Assembly (NCBI GenBank): GCA_046330935.1
Contig: JAXLRU010000018.1
Coordinates: forward strand, 1-21,774
Source: JAXLRU01 sp046330935
GTDB taxonomy: Bacteria; Actinomycetota; Actinomycetes; Actinomycetales; Kineosporiaceae
Reading direction: 5' to 3'
Length of the DNA stretch: 21,774 nucleotides
Part shown: in pieces, positions 13,166 to 20,160 of the stretch
Layout of the letters: each line of letters starts with the position of its first letter
Numbering within the stretch: position 1 is the stretch's first letter
The notes under the pieces: model-generated
The model's database searches: none
Told to the model about the DNA's origin: nothing
What the model saw: only the letters and a program-made list of their open reading frames with translations
Program-made: the position numbers and the translations under genes

Positions 13166-14688
13166 CACTGCCGATCGCGCCGCCTGGTACCTGCGGGCAG
13201 TGTACTGAGACGACCGAGGGCAGTAGGGCCGTCACGGCCGGTGACCTGCCGGACGTCAAAGGATTCGGCGTCCGCGCTCTCGGGGGACGCGCAGGCGTGG
13301 AGGAACGCCTCCCGCACGTCCCGCACCGGCAGGACGGTCATGCCGGGGGGCACGGGCTCGTCGTCCCCGGCCGGGACGACGGCGCGGGTGAACCCCAGCC
13401 GGGCCGCCTCGGACAGGCGCCGGCCGAGCCGGGGGACGCGCCGCACCTCGCCCGCGAGCCCGATCTCGCCGACCACGACCGTCTTGGGCTGGACGGGGGC
13501 GTCGCGGGCCGAGGACGCGACGGCCATGGCCACGGCGAGGTCGGCCGACGGCTCCCCGAGCCGCACCCCGCCCACGGCGGAGGCGAACACGTCGCGGTTG
13601 GCGAGGGTCACCCCCACCCGGCGCTCCAGCACCGCGAGCACCATCGCGACCCGGCTGGAGTCGAGCCCGGTGGTGGCGCGGCGGGGGTTGGTCAGCGTGG
13701 TGGGGGCCACCAGCGACTGCACCTCCACCAGCAGGGGGCGCTGACCCTCCAGGCCCACGGTGACGGCGGTCCCGGGCACCGCGATCTCGTGCCGCGACAG
13801 GAACAGGCCGCTCGGGTCGGCGAGGCCGGTGATGCCGCGCTCGCCGAGGTCGAAGCAGCCCACCTCGTCGGTGGGGCCGTAGCGGTTCTTCACCGCGCGC
13901 AGCAGCCGCAGCCGGGTGTGCCTGTCCCCCTCGAACTGGCACACGACGTCCACGAGGTGCTCCAGCACGCGCGGGCCGGCGATCGACCCGTCCTTCGTCA
14001 CGTGGCCGACGACCAGGGTGGCCATGCCGCGGCTCTTGGCGGCACGGATGAGGCTGGCCGCGACCTCGCGCACCTGCCCGACGTTGCCCGCGACGCCGTC
14101 GACGGCGTCACTGGCGATGGTCTGCACGGAGTCGACGACGAGCAGGTCGGGGCCGACCTGCTCGACGTGGCCGAGGATCGAGCCGAGGTCGGTCTCGGCG
14201 GCGAGCAGTAGCCGCGGCCGCAGCGCGCCGATCCGCTCGGCGCGCATCCGCACCTGGGCGGCGGACTCCTCGCCGGTCACGTACAGGACGGTGCGGCCCT
14301 CGCGCGCGGCCCGGGCGGCGACGTCGAGCAGGAGGGTGGACTTGCCGGTGCCCGGCTCGCCGGCGAGCAGCACGACCGCACCGCTGACGACGCCGCCGCC
14401 CAGCACGCGGTCGAACTCCTCGACGCCGGTCGGCCACGCCTGGGCGGGCTGGGGGTCGACCTCGGCGATCGGCAGGGCGGGCTCGGCGGCCGCACGGGCG
14501 GGCGTGCGCGGACCCGTGGCGCCGGCGCCCGTCTCCTCGACCGTGCCCCACGCCTGGCACTCCCCGCACCGGCCCACCCACCGGGGCGTGGTCCAGCCGC
14601 ACTCGGCGCAGCGGTAGCCCGGGCGCTCGGGTCTGCCCGCCTTGGAAGCACGGGGGGCGGCGCGGCGGGAGGAGGATCCGGGTTCCAC
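13165..14688 (-). CDS. radA: DNA repair protein RadA (Sms)
   Basis: A 507-aa RecA-like ATPase that drives branch migration in recombination. It has an N-terminal zinc finger (CAEC and CGEC at ~27-44), Walker A GEPGTGKST (~110-118), Walker B LLVVDSV, the RadA-specific KNRYG motif and a C-terminal Lon-protease-like domain (GVRLGEPSADLAVAMAVAS). I chose the GTG at 14688 rather than 14697. A TAGGGT -10 box lies exactly 7 nt upstream of 14688 and overlaps the 14697 codon, so the message would be leaderless. It heads the coupled radA-disA-mutY unit. Confidence 0.94.
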   Translation of the reverse strand: MEPGSSSRRAAPRASKAGRPERPGYRCAECGWTTPRWVGRCGECQAWGTVEETGAGATGPRTPARAAAEPALPIAEVDPQPAQAWPTGVEEFDRVLGGGVVSGAVVLLAGEPGTGKSTLLLDVAARAAREGRTVLYVTGEESAAQVRMRAERIGALRPRLLLAAETDLGSILGHVEQVGPDLLVVDSVQTIASDAVDGVAGNVGQVREVAASLIRAAKSRGMATLVVGHVTKDGSIAGPRVLEHLVDVVCQFEGDRHTRLRLLRAVKNRYGPTDEVGCFDLGERGITGLADPSGLFLSRHEIAVPGTAVTVGLEGQRPLLVEVQSLVAPTTLTNPRRATTGLDSSRVAMVLAVLERRVGVTLANRDVFASAVGGVRLGEPSADLAVAMAVASSARDAPVQPKTVVVGEIGLAGEVRRVPRLGRRLSEAARLGFTRAVVPAGDDEPVPPGMTVLPVRDVREAFLHACASPESADAESFDVRQVTGRDGPTALGRLSTLPAGTRRRDRQ

Positions 14689-14695
14689 GAGCCGC

Positions 14696-14701
14696 ACCCT
14701 A
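14696..14701 (-). promoter_or_regulatory. -10 box giving a leaderless radA transcript
   Basis: TAGGGT (14701-14696 on the minus strand) is followed by 7 nt and then the GTG at 14688. That places the transcription start at or next to the first base of the start codon. No ribosome binding site is visible. Confidence 0.5.
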
Positions 14702-14727
14702 GGCGCGCCCCCCGACAGTGCGCCGAC

Positions 14728-14775
14728 GAGCGCGCCGGCGAGCGCGCCGGCGAGCGCGCCGGCGAGCGCGCCGGG
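14728..14775. repeat. four 12-bp tandem repeats upstream of radA
   Basis: GAGCGCGCCGGC is repeated three times (14728-14763) and a fourth time with one change (14764-14775). It lies between the small membrane protein gene and the radA promoter, outside both genes. It is self-complementary in part (GCGCGC) and could form hairpins; copy number may vary between strains. Confidence 0.8.
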
Positions 14776-14790
14776 ACGGCGAAAGGCGGA

Positions 14791-15255
14791 TCAGCCCTGG
14801 GTGACCACTGTCAGCTTGGTCGCCACGAGGATCACGCCGCCCGCGATGCACGCCACGGCGGGGACGCCGCCGAACACGAGCACCGTGGAGTCCTTCGAGC
14901 GCCGCCACATGAGCATCGCAGCGCCGATCATCACGAGGGCCCCGGCGACGGTGATGGCGAACGCGCCCCAGACCCGCCCGGCGGGGGCGTCGGTCTGCGT
15001 GGGCCCGACCACGAGGGCGGGGACGAACAGGGCGAGGACGAGCCCGAGCACCCACAGCCCGAAGTAGCCGAGCTCGGCGCGGCTGGGCCGCGGGCGCCGG
15101 AAGGGAGCCACGGAACGCCCCGCGACGCTGACGCCGTCCTCGCCCGAGGGGCGGACGTCGAGCGAGCCGTCGGCGCGGCGCAGCACGGTGGGGGAGGAGT
15201 CGGCGGAGGCGAGCACCCCAGAGGCCGGGGTGGCGCCGGAACGTGTCTCAGCCAT
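14791..15255 (-). CDS. small membrane protein, actinobacterial, unknown function
   Basis: A 154-aa protein. Residues 1-60 are hydrophilic and probably cytoplasmic. Three hydrophobic helices follow: LGYFGLWVLGLVLALFVPAL (~62-82), VWGAFAITVAGALVMIGAAM (~94-114) and VFGGVPAVACIAGGVILVAT (~125-146). A short WRRSKDS loop joins the second and third. No domain is recognised. It lies on the same strand directly before the radA unit, but the tandem repeat and the separate radA promoter suggest independent transcription. The ATG at 15255 has no strong ribosome binding site. Confidence 0.7.
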   Translation of the reverse strand: MAETRSGATPASGVLASADSSPTVLRRADGSLDVRPSGEDGVSVAGRSVAPFRRPRPSRAELGYFGLWVLGLVLALFVPALVVGPTQTDAPAGRVWGAFAITVAGALVMIGAAMLMWRRSKDSTVLVFGGVPAVACIAGGVILVATKLTVVTQG

Positions 15256-15308
15256 GCTTCACCATGCCCCCGGGGGGCGGGCACGGCGAGTGGATCAAGC
15301 TGGCCGCC

Positions 15309-15995
15309 TCAGAACCGCTTCCACCACAGGTTGACGGCGTAGTCGACCTCGCAGCCCTGGTGCTCGGCCAGGATCCGCTCGGCCGTCGCGGGCGCGAACT
15401 CGATCCGCAAGACGGCCTCGAACGCCTCCCGGGTGGGCTGCAGCCAACGGATCATGAGCGGCACGCGCGTCCAGCCGTGCATCGACCAGAACCGCTCCAC
15501 GGCGCCGGCGTCGTGATCGGGCAGCGCGGTGCGGAACCAGCGTCCGAACGTCGAGCGGGTGGCGTCGTTGTCGATGACGAAGGCGGTCCCCCCGCGCCGG
15601 ACGACGCGGTCCAGCTCGCGCAGGCCGGGCTCGCACCCGGGCCCGAAGAAGTACGCCCAGCGGGCGTGGACGACGTCGACGGACGCCGCGGGCAGCGGCA
15701 GCGCCTGGGCGGTGCCCGCCAGCACGCGCACGTGGGGCAGGTCGCGGACGCGGCGCCGGGCGGCGGCCAGCAGCGGCGGGTGCGGTTCGACGCCGACGAC
15801 CGACGCCGCCTCGGCGGCGAAGCCCGGCAGGTGGAACCCGGTGCCGCAGCCGACGTCGAGGACGTCGCGCCCGCGGCGGTCGGCGACCTCCCGCATCGCG
15901 GCCTCGAGGACGCCGTCGGGGTCCACCCCCCGGTTCTCCTGCTCGTAGACCTGCGGGGAGGTCCAGATGTTCGGGCTGGGGATGACGCCGTCCAC
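15309..15995 (-). CDS. class I SAM-dependent methyltransferase
   Basis: A 228-aa methyltransferase of the type 11 kind. Motif I is VLDVGCGTG (~45-53), the acidic motif II is VVGVEPHPPLL, and the post-motif segment is ALPLPAASVDVVHARWAYFF. LRELDRVVRRGGTAFVIDND follows. The C-terminal half (FWSMHGWTRVPLMIRWL) is probably the substrate-binding part, and its aromatic content suggests a hydrophobic or large substrate. The GTG at 15995 is preceded by GGGGAG 5 nt upstream and begins 1 nt after the stop of the YkgJ-like gene, so the two are co-translated. The target is unknown. Confidence 0.85.
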   Translation of the reverse strand: MDGVIPSPNIWTSPQVYEQENRGVDPDGVLEAAMREVADRRGRDVLDVGCGTGFHLPGFAAEAASVVGVEPHPPLLAAARRRVRDLPHVRVLAGTAQALPLPAASVDVVHARWAYFFGPGCEPGLRELDRVVRRGGTAFVIDNDATRSTFGRWFRTALPDHDAGAVERFWSMHGWTRVPLMIRWLQPTREAFEAVLRIEFAPATAERILAEHQGCEVDYAVNLWWKRF

Positions 15996-15996
15996 G

Positions 15997-16830
15997 TCAG
16001 CTCCCCGACGTCGTGCGCGCCGCCGCGTCGCGGGCGCGGCGGCGGGCGGCGGTGGTGGCCGGGTGCTCGGCCAGGGCCAGCGCCTCGCGGGAGGCGAGCA
16101 GCGCCTCGCAGCGGCGCGCCAGCTCGGCGTAGGCGGCCTCCCCGAGCAGCTCCACGAGCTCGGCGCGCAGCGAGACGAACACGGGGGCGGGCGCGCTGTG
16201 GGCGGCGGGCAGCCCGGTGCAGTACCAGTCGAGGTCGAGGCCCCCGGGGCCCCAGCCGCGGCGGTCGTACTCGCCGATCGACACCTCGAGGTAGCTCGTG
16301 CCGTCGCCCCGCTCCACGCTGCGGTAGGTGCGGCGCAGGGGCAACTGCCAGCACACGTCGGGCTTGGCGTGCAGGGGGTCGACCCCCTCGCGGGCGGCGA
16401 GGGCGTGCAGCGCGCAGCCCGCCCCGGCGGCGAAACCGGGGCGGTTGAGGAACACGCACGCGCCGTCCACGAGCGCCGTGGTCCGGGCCGTCGACGTCGT
16501 GCCGTCGTCGTCGGTCTCCGTGACCGTGGCCGCCCAGTCGGCGCGGGAGAACTGCCAGTCGGCGGGGGTGAGCCGGGCCGCCCACCCGGCCACGCGGGCC
16601 TCGTCGTCGGCGTCGCTGAAGTGCGCCCCCAGGGTGCAGCAGCCGTCGTCGGGGCGTTGCGCCTCGATCCCCGCGCAGCCGCGGCCGAACAGGCACTGCC
16701 AGCGCGACGTCAGCCACGTGAGGTCGGCCCGCACGACCTGCGCGGGCACGCCGCCCGCGGCCGTGGCGGGATCGGGGAACTCGACCCACAGGCGGGGGAC
16801 GTCGAGGGGCACCTCGTCGGGGTCGGCCAT
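15997..16830 (-). CDS. YkgJ/DUF3109-like cysteine-cluster protein
   Basis: A 277-aa protein with cysteines at about 46, 52, 64, 65, 125, 139 and 160. They sit in SRWQCLFGRGCAGI, DGCCTLGAHF, DGACVFLNRPGF, AGAGCALHAL and KPDVCWQLPL. The pattern, with a CC pair and a downstream C-x13-C, is typical of YkgJ-type iron/zinc-chelating proteins. It may hold a metal cluster; no reaction is known. A TACGCT -10 box lies 6 nt before the ATG, so its mRNA appears leaderless, and it diverges from the isomerase gene at 16907. It is followed immediately by the methyltransferase gene, suggesting a shared pathway. Confidence 0.7.
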   Translation of the reverse strand: MADPDEVPLDVPRLWVEFPDPATAAGGVPAQVVRADLTWLTSRWQCLFGRGCAGIEAQRPDDGCCTLGAHFSDADDEARVAGWAARLTPADWQFSRADWAATVTETDDDGTTSTARTTALVDGACVFLNRPGFAAGAGCALHALAAREGVDPLHAKPDVCWQLPLRRTYRSVERGDGTSYLEVSIGEYDRRGWGPGGLDLDWYCTGLPAAHSAPAPVFVSLRAELVELLGEAAYAELARRCEALLASREALALAEHPATTAARRRARDAAARTTSGS

Positions 16831-16836
16831 CGGCCC

Positions 16837-16842
16837 AGCGTA
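16837..16842 (-). promoter_or_regulatory. -10 box, leaderless start of the YkgJ-like gene
   Basis: TACGCT on the minus strand (16842-16837), then 6 nt (GGGCCG), then ATG at 16830. This TANNNT spacing is the signature of actinobacterial leaderless transcripts. Confidence 0.5.
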
Positions 16843-16894
16843 GGCGCCCCGCGCCGCCCGCCGCGTGGCAGCGCGTCCCCCGGGGGTCGCGGGG

Positions 16895-16900
16895 TAGCGT
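16895..16900 (+). promoter_or_regulatory. -10 box, leaderless start of the isomerase gene
   Basis: TAGCGT (16895-16900), then 6 nt (GGCGGC), then GTG at 16907. It mirrors the divergent gene's arrangement 53 bp away, so both messages appear leaderless. Confidence 0.5.
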
Positions 16901-16906
16901 GGCGGC

Positions 16907-17755
16907 GTGGCGAGGATCCCGGTGGCCCTGTCGACGGCCTCCGTGTACCCGCACGGGTGCGAGCACGCCTTCGACCTCGCCGCCGAACTCGGCTACGACG
17001 GCGTCGAGCTGATGATCTGGACGGATCCGCTCAGCCAGGACGTCGAGGCCGTGCGCCGGCTCAGCGCCGAGCACGGCCTGCCCGTGCTCGCCGTCCACGC
17101 CCCCACGCTGTTGATCACGCAGCGGGTCTACGGCCGCGAGCCCTGGGGCAAGCTGGAGCGGGCCGCGCAGGCGGCGGCCGAGCTGGGCGCGGGGCTGATG
17201 GTGACCCACCCCCCGTTCCGCTGGCAGCGGGAGTACGCCGCGGGGTTCGTCGACGGCGTCGCCGAGCTCGACGCCCGCACGGGCGTCACGGTCGCGGTCG
17301 AGAACATGTACCCCTGGCGGGCCCGCGGGCGTGAGCTGCAGGCCTACCTGCCGGGCTGGGACCCGCTGCCCCTGCCCTACGAGCACGTCACGCTCGACCT
17401 CTCCCACGCCTCGACGGCGGGGGTCGACTCCTACGAGCAGGCGGCGGCGCTGGGCGGACGCCTGGCGCACCTGCACCTGGCCGACGGCTCGGGCTCCAGC
17501 AAGGACGAGCACCTCGCCCCCGGCCGCGGCGTCCAGCCGTGCGACAAGGTGCTGGGGCTGCTGGCCGGCTCCGGGTTCGGCGGCGTCGTGGTGGTCGAGG
17601 TGAACACCCGCCGGTGCCGCACCCGGGCCGAGCGGGTCGGCGTCCTCGCCGAGTCCTTGGCGTTCGCCCGCGCCAACCTCGACGGCGCCGCCGACGCCCC
17701 GCGCGCGGCGGGCAAGGCGCCGGGCGAGGGACCGGCCGAGGGTGGCGCCGGGTGA
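16907..17755 (+). CDS. sugar phosphate isomerase/epimerase (AP endonuclease family 2 TIM barrel)
   Basis: A 282-aa xylose-isomerase-like TIM barrel. Metal-binding residues are in their expected strands: Glu in YDGVELMIW, His in VLAVHAPT and MVTHPPF, Glu in VAVENMYPW, Asp in VTLDLSHA, His in LAHLHLADG and Glu in VVVVEVN. Such enzymes interconvert sugars or their phosphates, or act on related polyols; the exact substrate is not predictable. The tail after ~262 is alanine/glycine-rich. The GTG start fits the leaderless -10 at 16895-16900. The stop codon overlaps the TetR start (GTGA), linking the two. Confidence 0.85.
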   Translation: MARIPVALSTASVYPHGCEHAFDLAAELGYDGVELMIWTDPLSQDVEAVRRLSAEHGLPVLAVHAPTLLITQRVYGREPWGKLERAAQAAAELGAGLMVTHPPFRWQREYAAGFVDGVAELDARTGVTVAVENMYPWRARGRELQAYLPGWDPLPLPYEHVTLDLSHASTAGVDSYEQAAALGGRLAHLHLADGSGSSKDEHLAPGRGVQPCDKVLGLLAGSGFGGVVVVEVNTRRCRTRAERVGVLAESLAFARANLDGAADAPRAAGKAPGEGPAEGGAG

Positions 17756-18360
17756 GCGAGGCCGAGCAGCCGGCCCCGCGGCGTCGGGGGCGGCGCCCGG
17801 CCGGCGAGGACGCGCGGGCGGCGATCGTGGCGGCCGCGCGCGCGGAGTTCGCCGAGCGCGGCTACGAGGCGACGACGCTGCGTGGGATCGCGCGGGTGGC
17901 CGGCGTGGACGCGCGGCTGGTGCACCACTACTTCGACGGCAAGGACGAGGTCTTCGCCGCCGCCATGGAGGTGCCCGTCCCGCCCCGGATGATCGTGGAG
18001 GCCGTCCTCCAGGGCCCGCGCGAGGAGATCGGCGTCCGGCTGCTGACCACCATGTTCGGCGTGTGGGACGCCCCGGGCGGGCGGGAGCGGATCACCGCGA
18101 TCGTCTCCTCCGCGACCGCCTCGCCCACGGGCGCGCGGATCATCCGGGAGTTCCTCGTCACCGAGATCTTCGGCCGGATCGCGGCGTCGCTGGACGTCGA
18201 CCGCGCGACCCTGCGCGCGAGCCTCGTCGGCTCGCAGATGATCGGGCTGATCATGGCCCGGTACGTGGTGCAGATCGACCCCGTCGCTTCGGCGCCCGCG
18301 CCCGAGCTCGTGGCCGCCGTCGCGCCGACCGTCCAGCGCTACCTGACCGGCGAGCTGTAG
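17752..18360 (+). CDS. TetR/AcrR-family transcriptional regulator
   Basis: A 202-aa regulator. After a basic tail, the N-terminal helix-turn-helix reads AAIVAAARAEFAERGYEATT then LRGIARVAGVDARLVHHYFDGKDEVF, the TetR recognition region with the usual Tyr-Phe. The C-terminal half (FLVTEIFGRIAASLDV, LVGSQMIGLIMARYVVQIDP) is the helical ligand and dimer domain. The start GTG overlaps the isomerase stop. The nearest plausible target is the ABC exporter operon, whose start carries a 20-bp AT-rich palindrome at 20056-20075 of the size TetR proteins bind, and which is convergent with this gene. The link is inferred. Confidence 0.92.
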   Translation: MSEAEQPAPRRRGRRPAGEDARAAIVAAARAEFAERGYEATTLRGIARVAGVDARLVHHYFDGKDEVFAAAMEVPVPPRMIVEAVLQGPREEIGVRLLTTMFGVWDAPGGRERITAIVSSATASPTGARIIREFLVTEIFGRIAASLDVDRATLRASLVGSQMIGLIMARYVVQIDPVASAPAPELVAAVAPTVQRYLTGEL

Positions 18361-18427
18361 CCCGGACGGCACGAGGCCGACGTCTCACCCGTCCCGTCTG
18401 CGCCGTCTGCGCCTCGGGCCCGACGCG

Positions 18428-18495
18428 CAGATGCGCGGCTCCCGTGAGCGGCAGGGCCCTGTCGGGGCCGCCCGCTCACGGAAGGCGCGCATCTG
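18428..18495. repeat. 68-nt dispersed palindromic repeat, copy 2
   Basis: Arms at 18428-18451 and 18472-18495 pair over 24 bp with two mismatches. The outer CAGATGCGC/GCGCATCTG ends equal those of the copy at 2001-2069. The loop contains the self-complementary CAGGGCCCTG (18452-18461). It lies between the convergent TetR and ABC permease genes, about 70 bp after the TetR stop, and could end transcription in both directions. Apart from this element, 18361-18542 shows no gene. Confidence 0.75.
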
Positions 18496-18542
18496 GATCG
18501 GGCCCGCTGCACGGCGCCCGGGTGCGGGGGAGTGAGGGCCGC

Positions 18543-19277
18543 TCACCCCGTGCGGCGCCGGAGGGTGCCGGCACCGGCGGCGATGGAGGCGACCACGAAG
18601 GCGGCGACGACGGCGACGTCGCGCAGGACGTCGGGCGTCGCGTCGGCCTGCGCCGCGATCGTCGTCATCGCGTCGACGGCGTAGGACAGGGGGAGCGCCG
18701 AGGAGACGGCGTGCAGGACGCCGGGCAGCTGCTCCCGCGGCACGAGCAGCCCGCAGAGCAGGAACTGCGGCAGCACGAAGGCGGGCAGGAACTGCACGGC
18801 CTGGAACTCCGTGGCGGCGAAGGCGCTGACGAGCAGGCCGAGGGCGGTGCCCAGCAGGGCGTCGGCGAGAGCGACGAGCACGAGCAGCCAGGCGGGGCCG
18901 GCCACGTCGAGGCCGAGGCCGAGGACGGCGACGCCGGTGGCGACGAGGGCCTGGACGATCGCGAGCGCGCCGAAGGCCAGGGCGTACCCGGCGATCAGGT
19001 CGGCCTTGTGCAGCGGCAGGGTGAGCAGGCGTTCGAGCGTGCCCGACTGGCGTTCGCGCAGCGTGGCGATGCTCGTGACCAGGAACATCACGACGAACGG
19101 GAAGACGCCGAGCAGCGGCGCGCCGATCCGGTCGAACAGCGGCGTGTCGGCGTAGATCCAGGCGAGCAGGCCCATGAGGACGCAGGGGACGACGAGCAGC
19201 AGCCCGATCGTGCGCGGGTCGTGGCGGATCTGGCGCAGCACGCGGGCGGCGGTGGCGAGGGTCAGGCGGGGGCTCAT
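18543..19277 (-). CDS. ABC-2 type transporter permease
   Basis: A 244-aa membrane protein with six hydrophobic segments. It has the ABC-2 hallmark loop IATLRERQSGTLERLLTLPL after helix 2, which marks polysaccharide/drug exporter permeases (DrrB/NodJ-like), and PLSYAVDAMTTIA near the end. GGAGG lies about 7 nt before the ATG at 19277, and the start overlaps the stop of the ATPase gene (ATGA). It forms a half-transporter with the adjacent ATPase; the functional pump is probably a 2+2 complex. Substrates could be a drug, lipid or glycan. Confidence 0.9.
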   Translation of the reverse strand: MSPRLTLATAARVLRQIRHDPRTIGLLLVVPCVLMGLLAWIYADTPLFDRIGAPLLGVFPFVVMFLVTSIATLRERQSGTLERLLTLPLHKADLIAGYALAFGALAIVQALVATGVAVLGLGLDVAGPAWLLVLVALADALLGTALGLLVSAFAATEFQAVQFLPAFVLPQFLLCGLLVPREQLPGVLHAVSSALPLSYAVDAMTTIAAQADATPDVLRDVAVVAAFVVASIAAGAGTLRRRTG

Positions 19278-20065
19278 CGGGCCACCTCCGGGGCCTTGGC
19301 AGGGGTGCCTGCAGGGGAGTCGGCAGGGGAGTCGGCGCGGTCGCGCTCGACGAGGGAGAGGAAGGCGTCCTCGACGGCGGAGGTGGCGGTGTCGGCGAGG
19401 ATCCCGGCGAGGGTGCCGTCGGCCAGCAACCGGCCCTCGCGCATGAGCAGCAGCCGGTCGCAGCGGGCGGCCTCGTCCATCACGTGGCTGGAGACGAGCA
19501 GCGTGACGCCGGTGGCCGCGAGCCTGGCAAAGATGTCCCACAGGTCGCGCCGCAGGACGGGGTCGAGGCCCACGGTGGGTTCGTCGAGGACCAGCAGGCG
19601 CGGCGCGCCGGCCAGGGCCGCGGCCAGGGACACCCGCGACCGTTGCCCGCCGGACAGGTTGGCCACCCGGGCGCCGGCGCGGGCGTGCAGGTCGACGGCG
19701 TCGAGCAGGCGGTCGACCTCGCCGTGCAGGCGGGCGCGGGGCACGCCCGCGACGGCGGCGAAGTAGCGCAGGTTCTCGCTGACGGTGAGGTCGGCGTAGA
19801 CGCTGGGCGCCTGAGTCACGTAACCGATCAGGGAGCGCAGCTCGCGCGCGCCGGCGGGGTGCCCGAGCACCTCGACGCTGCCACCGGCGACCACCTGCAC
19901 GCCGACGATCGCGCGCATGAGCGTGGTCTTGCCGCAGCCGCTGGGGCCGAGCAGGCCCACGACCTGCCCGGCGGGGACGTCGAGATCGAGGGAGGCGATG
20001 ACGGGACGGCCGCCGCGCACCACGCGCAGCCCGCGGACCGTGATCGCCGCGTCGTTTTTCATCAT
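19274..20065 (-). CDS. ABC exporter ATP-binding subunit
   Basis: A 263-aa ATPase. It has Walker A GPSGCGKTT (~40-48), a Q-loop region (YVTQAPSVYADLTV), the signature LSGGQRSRVSLA, Walker B LLVLDEPTVGLDP and the switch His in SSHVMDEA. The sequence resembles DrrA/multidrug- and antibiotic-exporter ATPases. The start is the ATG at 20065 (MMKND...). It coincides with the predicted transcription start, and an upstream start at 20101 would run through the promoter. It is coupled to the permease gene by an ATGA overlap. Confidence 0.93.
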   Translation of the reverse strand: MMKNDAAITVRGLRVVRGGRPVIASLDLDVPAGQVVGLLGPSGCGKTTLMRAIVGVQVVAGGSVEVLGHPAGARELRSLIGYVTQAPSVYADLTVSENLRYFAAVAGVPRARLHGEVDRLLDAVDLHARAGARVANLSGGQRSRVSLAAALAGAPRLLVLDEPTVGLDPVLRRDLWDIFARLAATGVTLLVSSHVMDEAARCDRLLLMREGRLLADGTLAGILADTATSAVEDAFLSLVERDRADSPADSPAGTPAKAPEVAR

Positions 20066-20075
20066 GTGATGAAAA
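20056..20075. promoter_or_regulatory. 20-bp inverted repeat over the ABC operon start
   Basis: TTTTCATCA-TG-TGATGAAAA is a perfect 9-bp inverted repeat with a 2-nt spacer. It covers the -10 box's downstream half, the predicted +1 and the first codons of the ATPase gene. It is strikingly AT-rich for this genome. Its size and place suggest a TetR-type operator that blocks transcription initiation. Confidence 0.72.
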
Positions 20076-20101
20076 TAAGCCGCGAGCCGTCGTGGAGGCA
20101 A
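20072..20101 (-). promoter_or_regulatory. ABC operon promoter, leaderless
   Basis: TTGCCT (20101-20096), 18 bp, TATTTT (20077-20072) on the minus strand. The expected +1 (7 nt after the -10) is the A of the ATG at 20065, so the mRNA should be leaderless. No ribosome binding site is present before that ATG. Confidence 0.6.
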
Positions 20102-20114
20102 GCCCCCTGGCAGG

Positions 20115-20152
20115 CCGCAGGGGCGGCCCGGACAGCCGGGCCGCCCCTGCGG
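20115..20152 (-). terminator. 17-bp perfect hairpin terminator of the NlpC/P60 gene
   Basis: CCGCAGGGGCGGCCCGG (20115-20131) and its exact complement (20136-20152) flank the loop ACAG. It lies 8 nt past the stop codon at 20161-20163, just before the -35 of the next operon, and should insulate the two. There is no U-tract. Confidence 0.8.
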
Positions 20153-20160
20153 CGGGCGGT

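Noticed and set aside
13163..13168. GTG at 13168 as disA start
   Set aside because: The ATG at 13165 gives the usual TGATG overlap with radA and differs by only one residue. The GTG is possible but not preferred.
15452..17512. Minus-strand open frame of 686 codons
   Set aside because: Overlaps three well-supported genes in other frames and has Arg/Pro-rich shadow composition.
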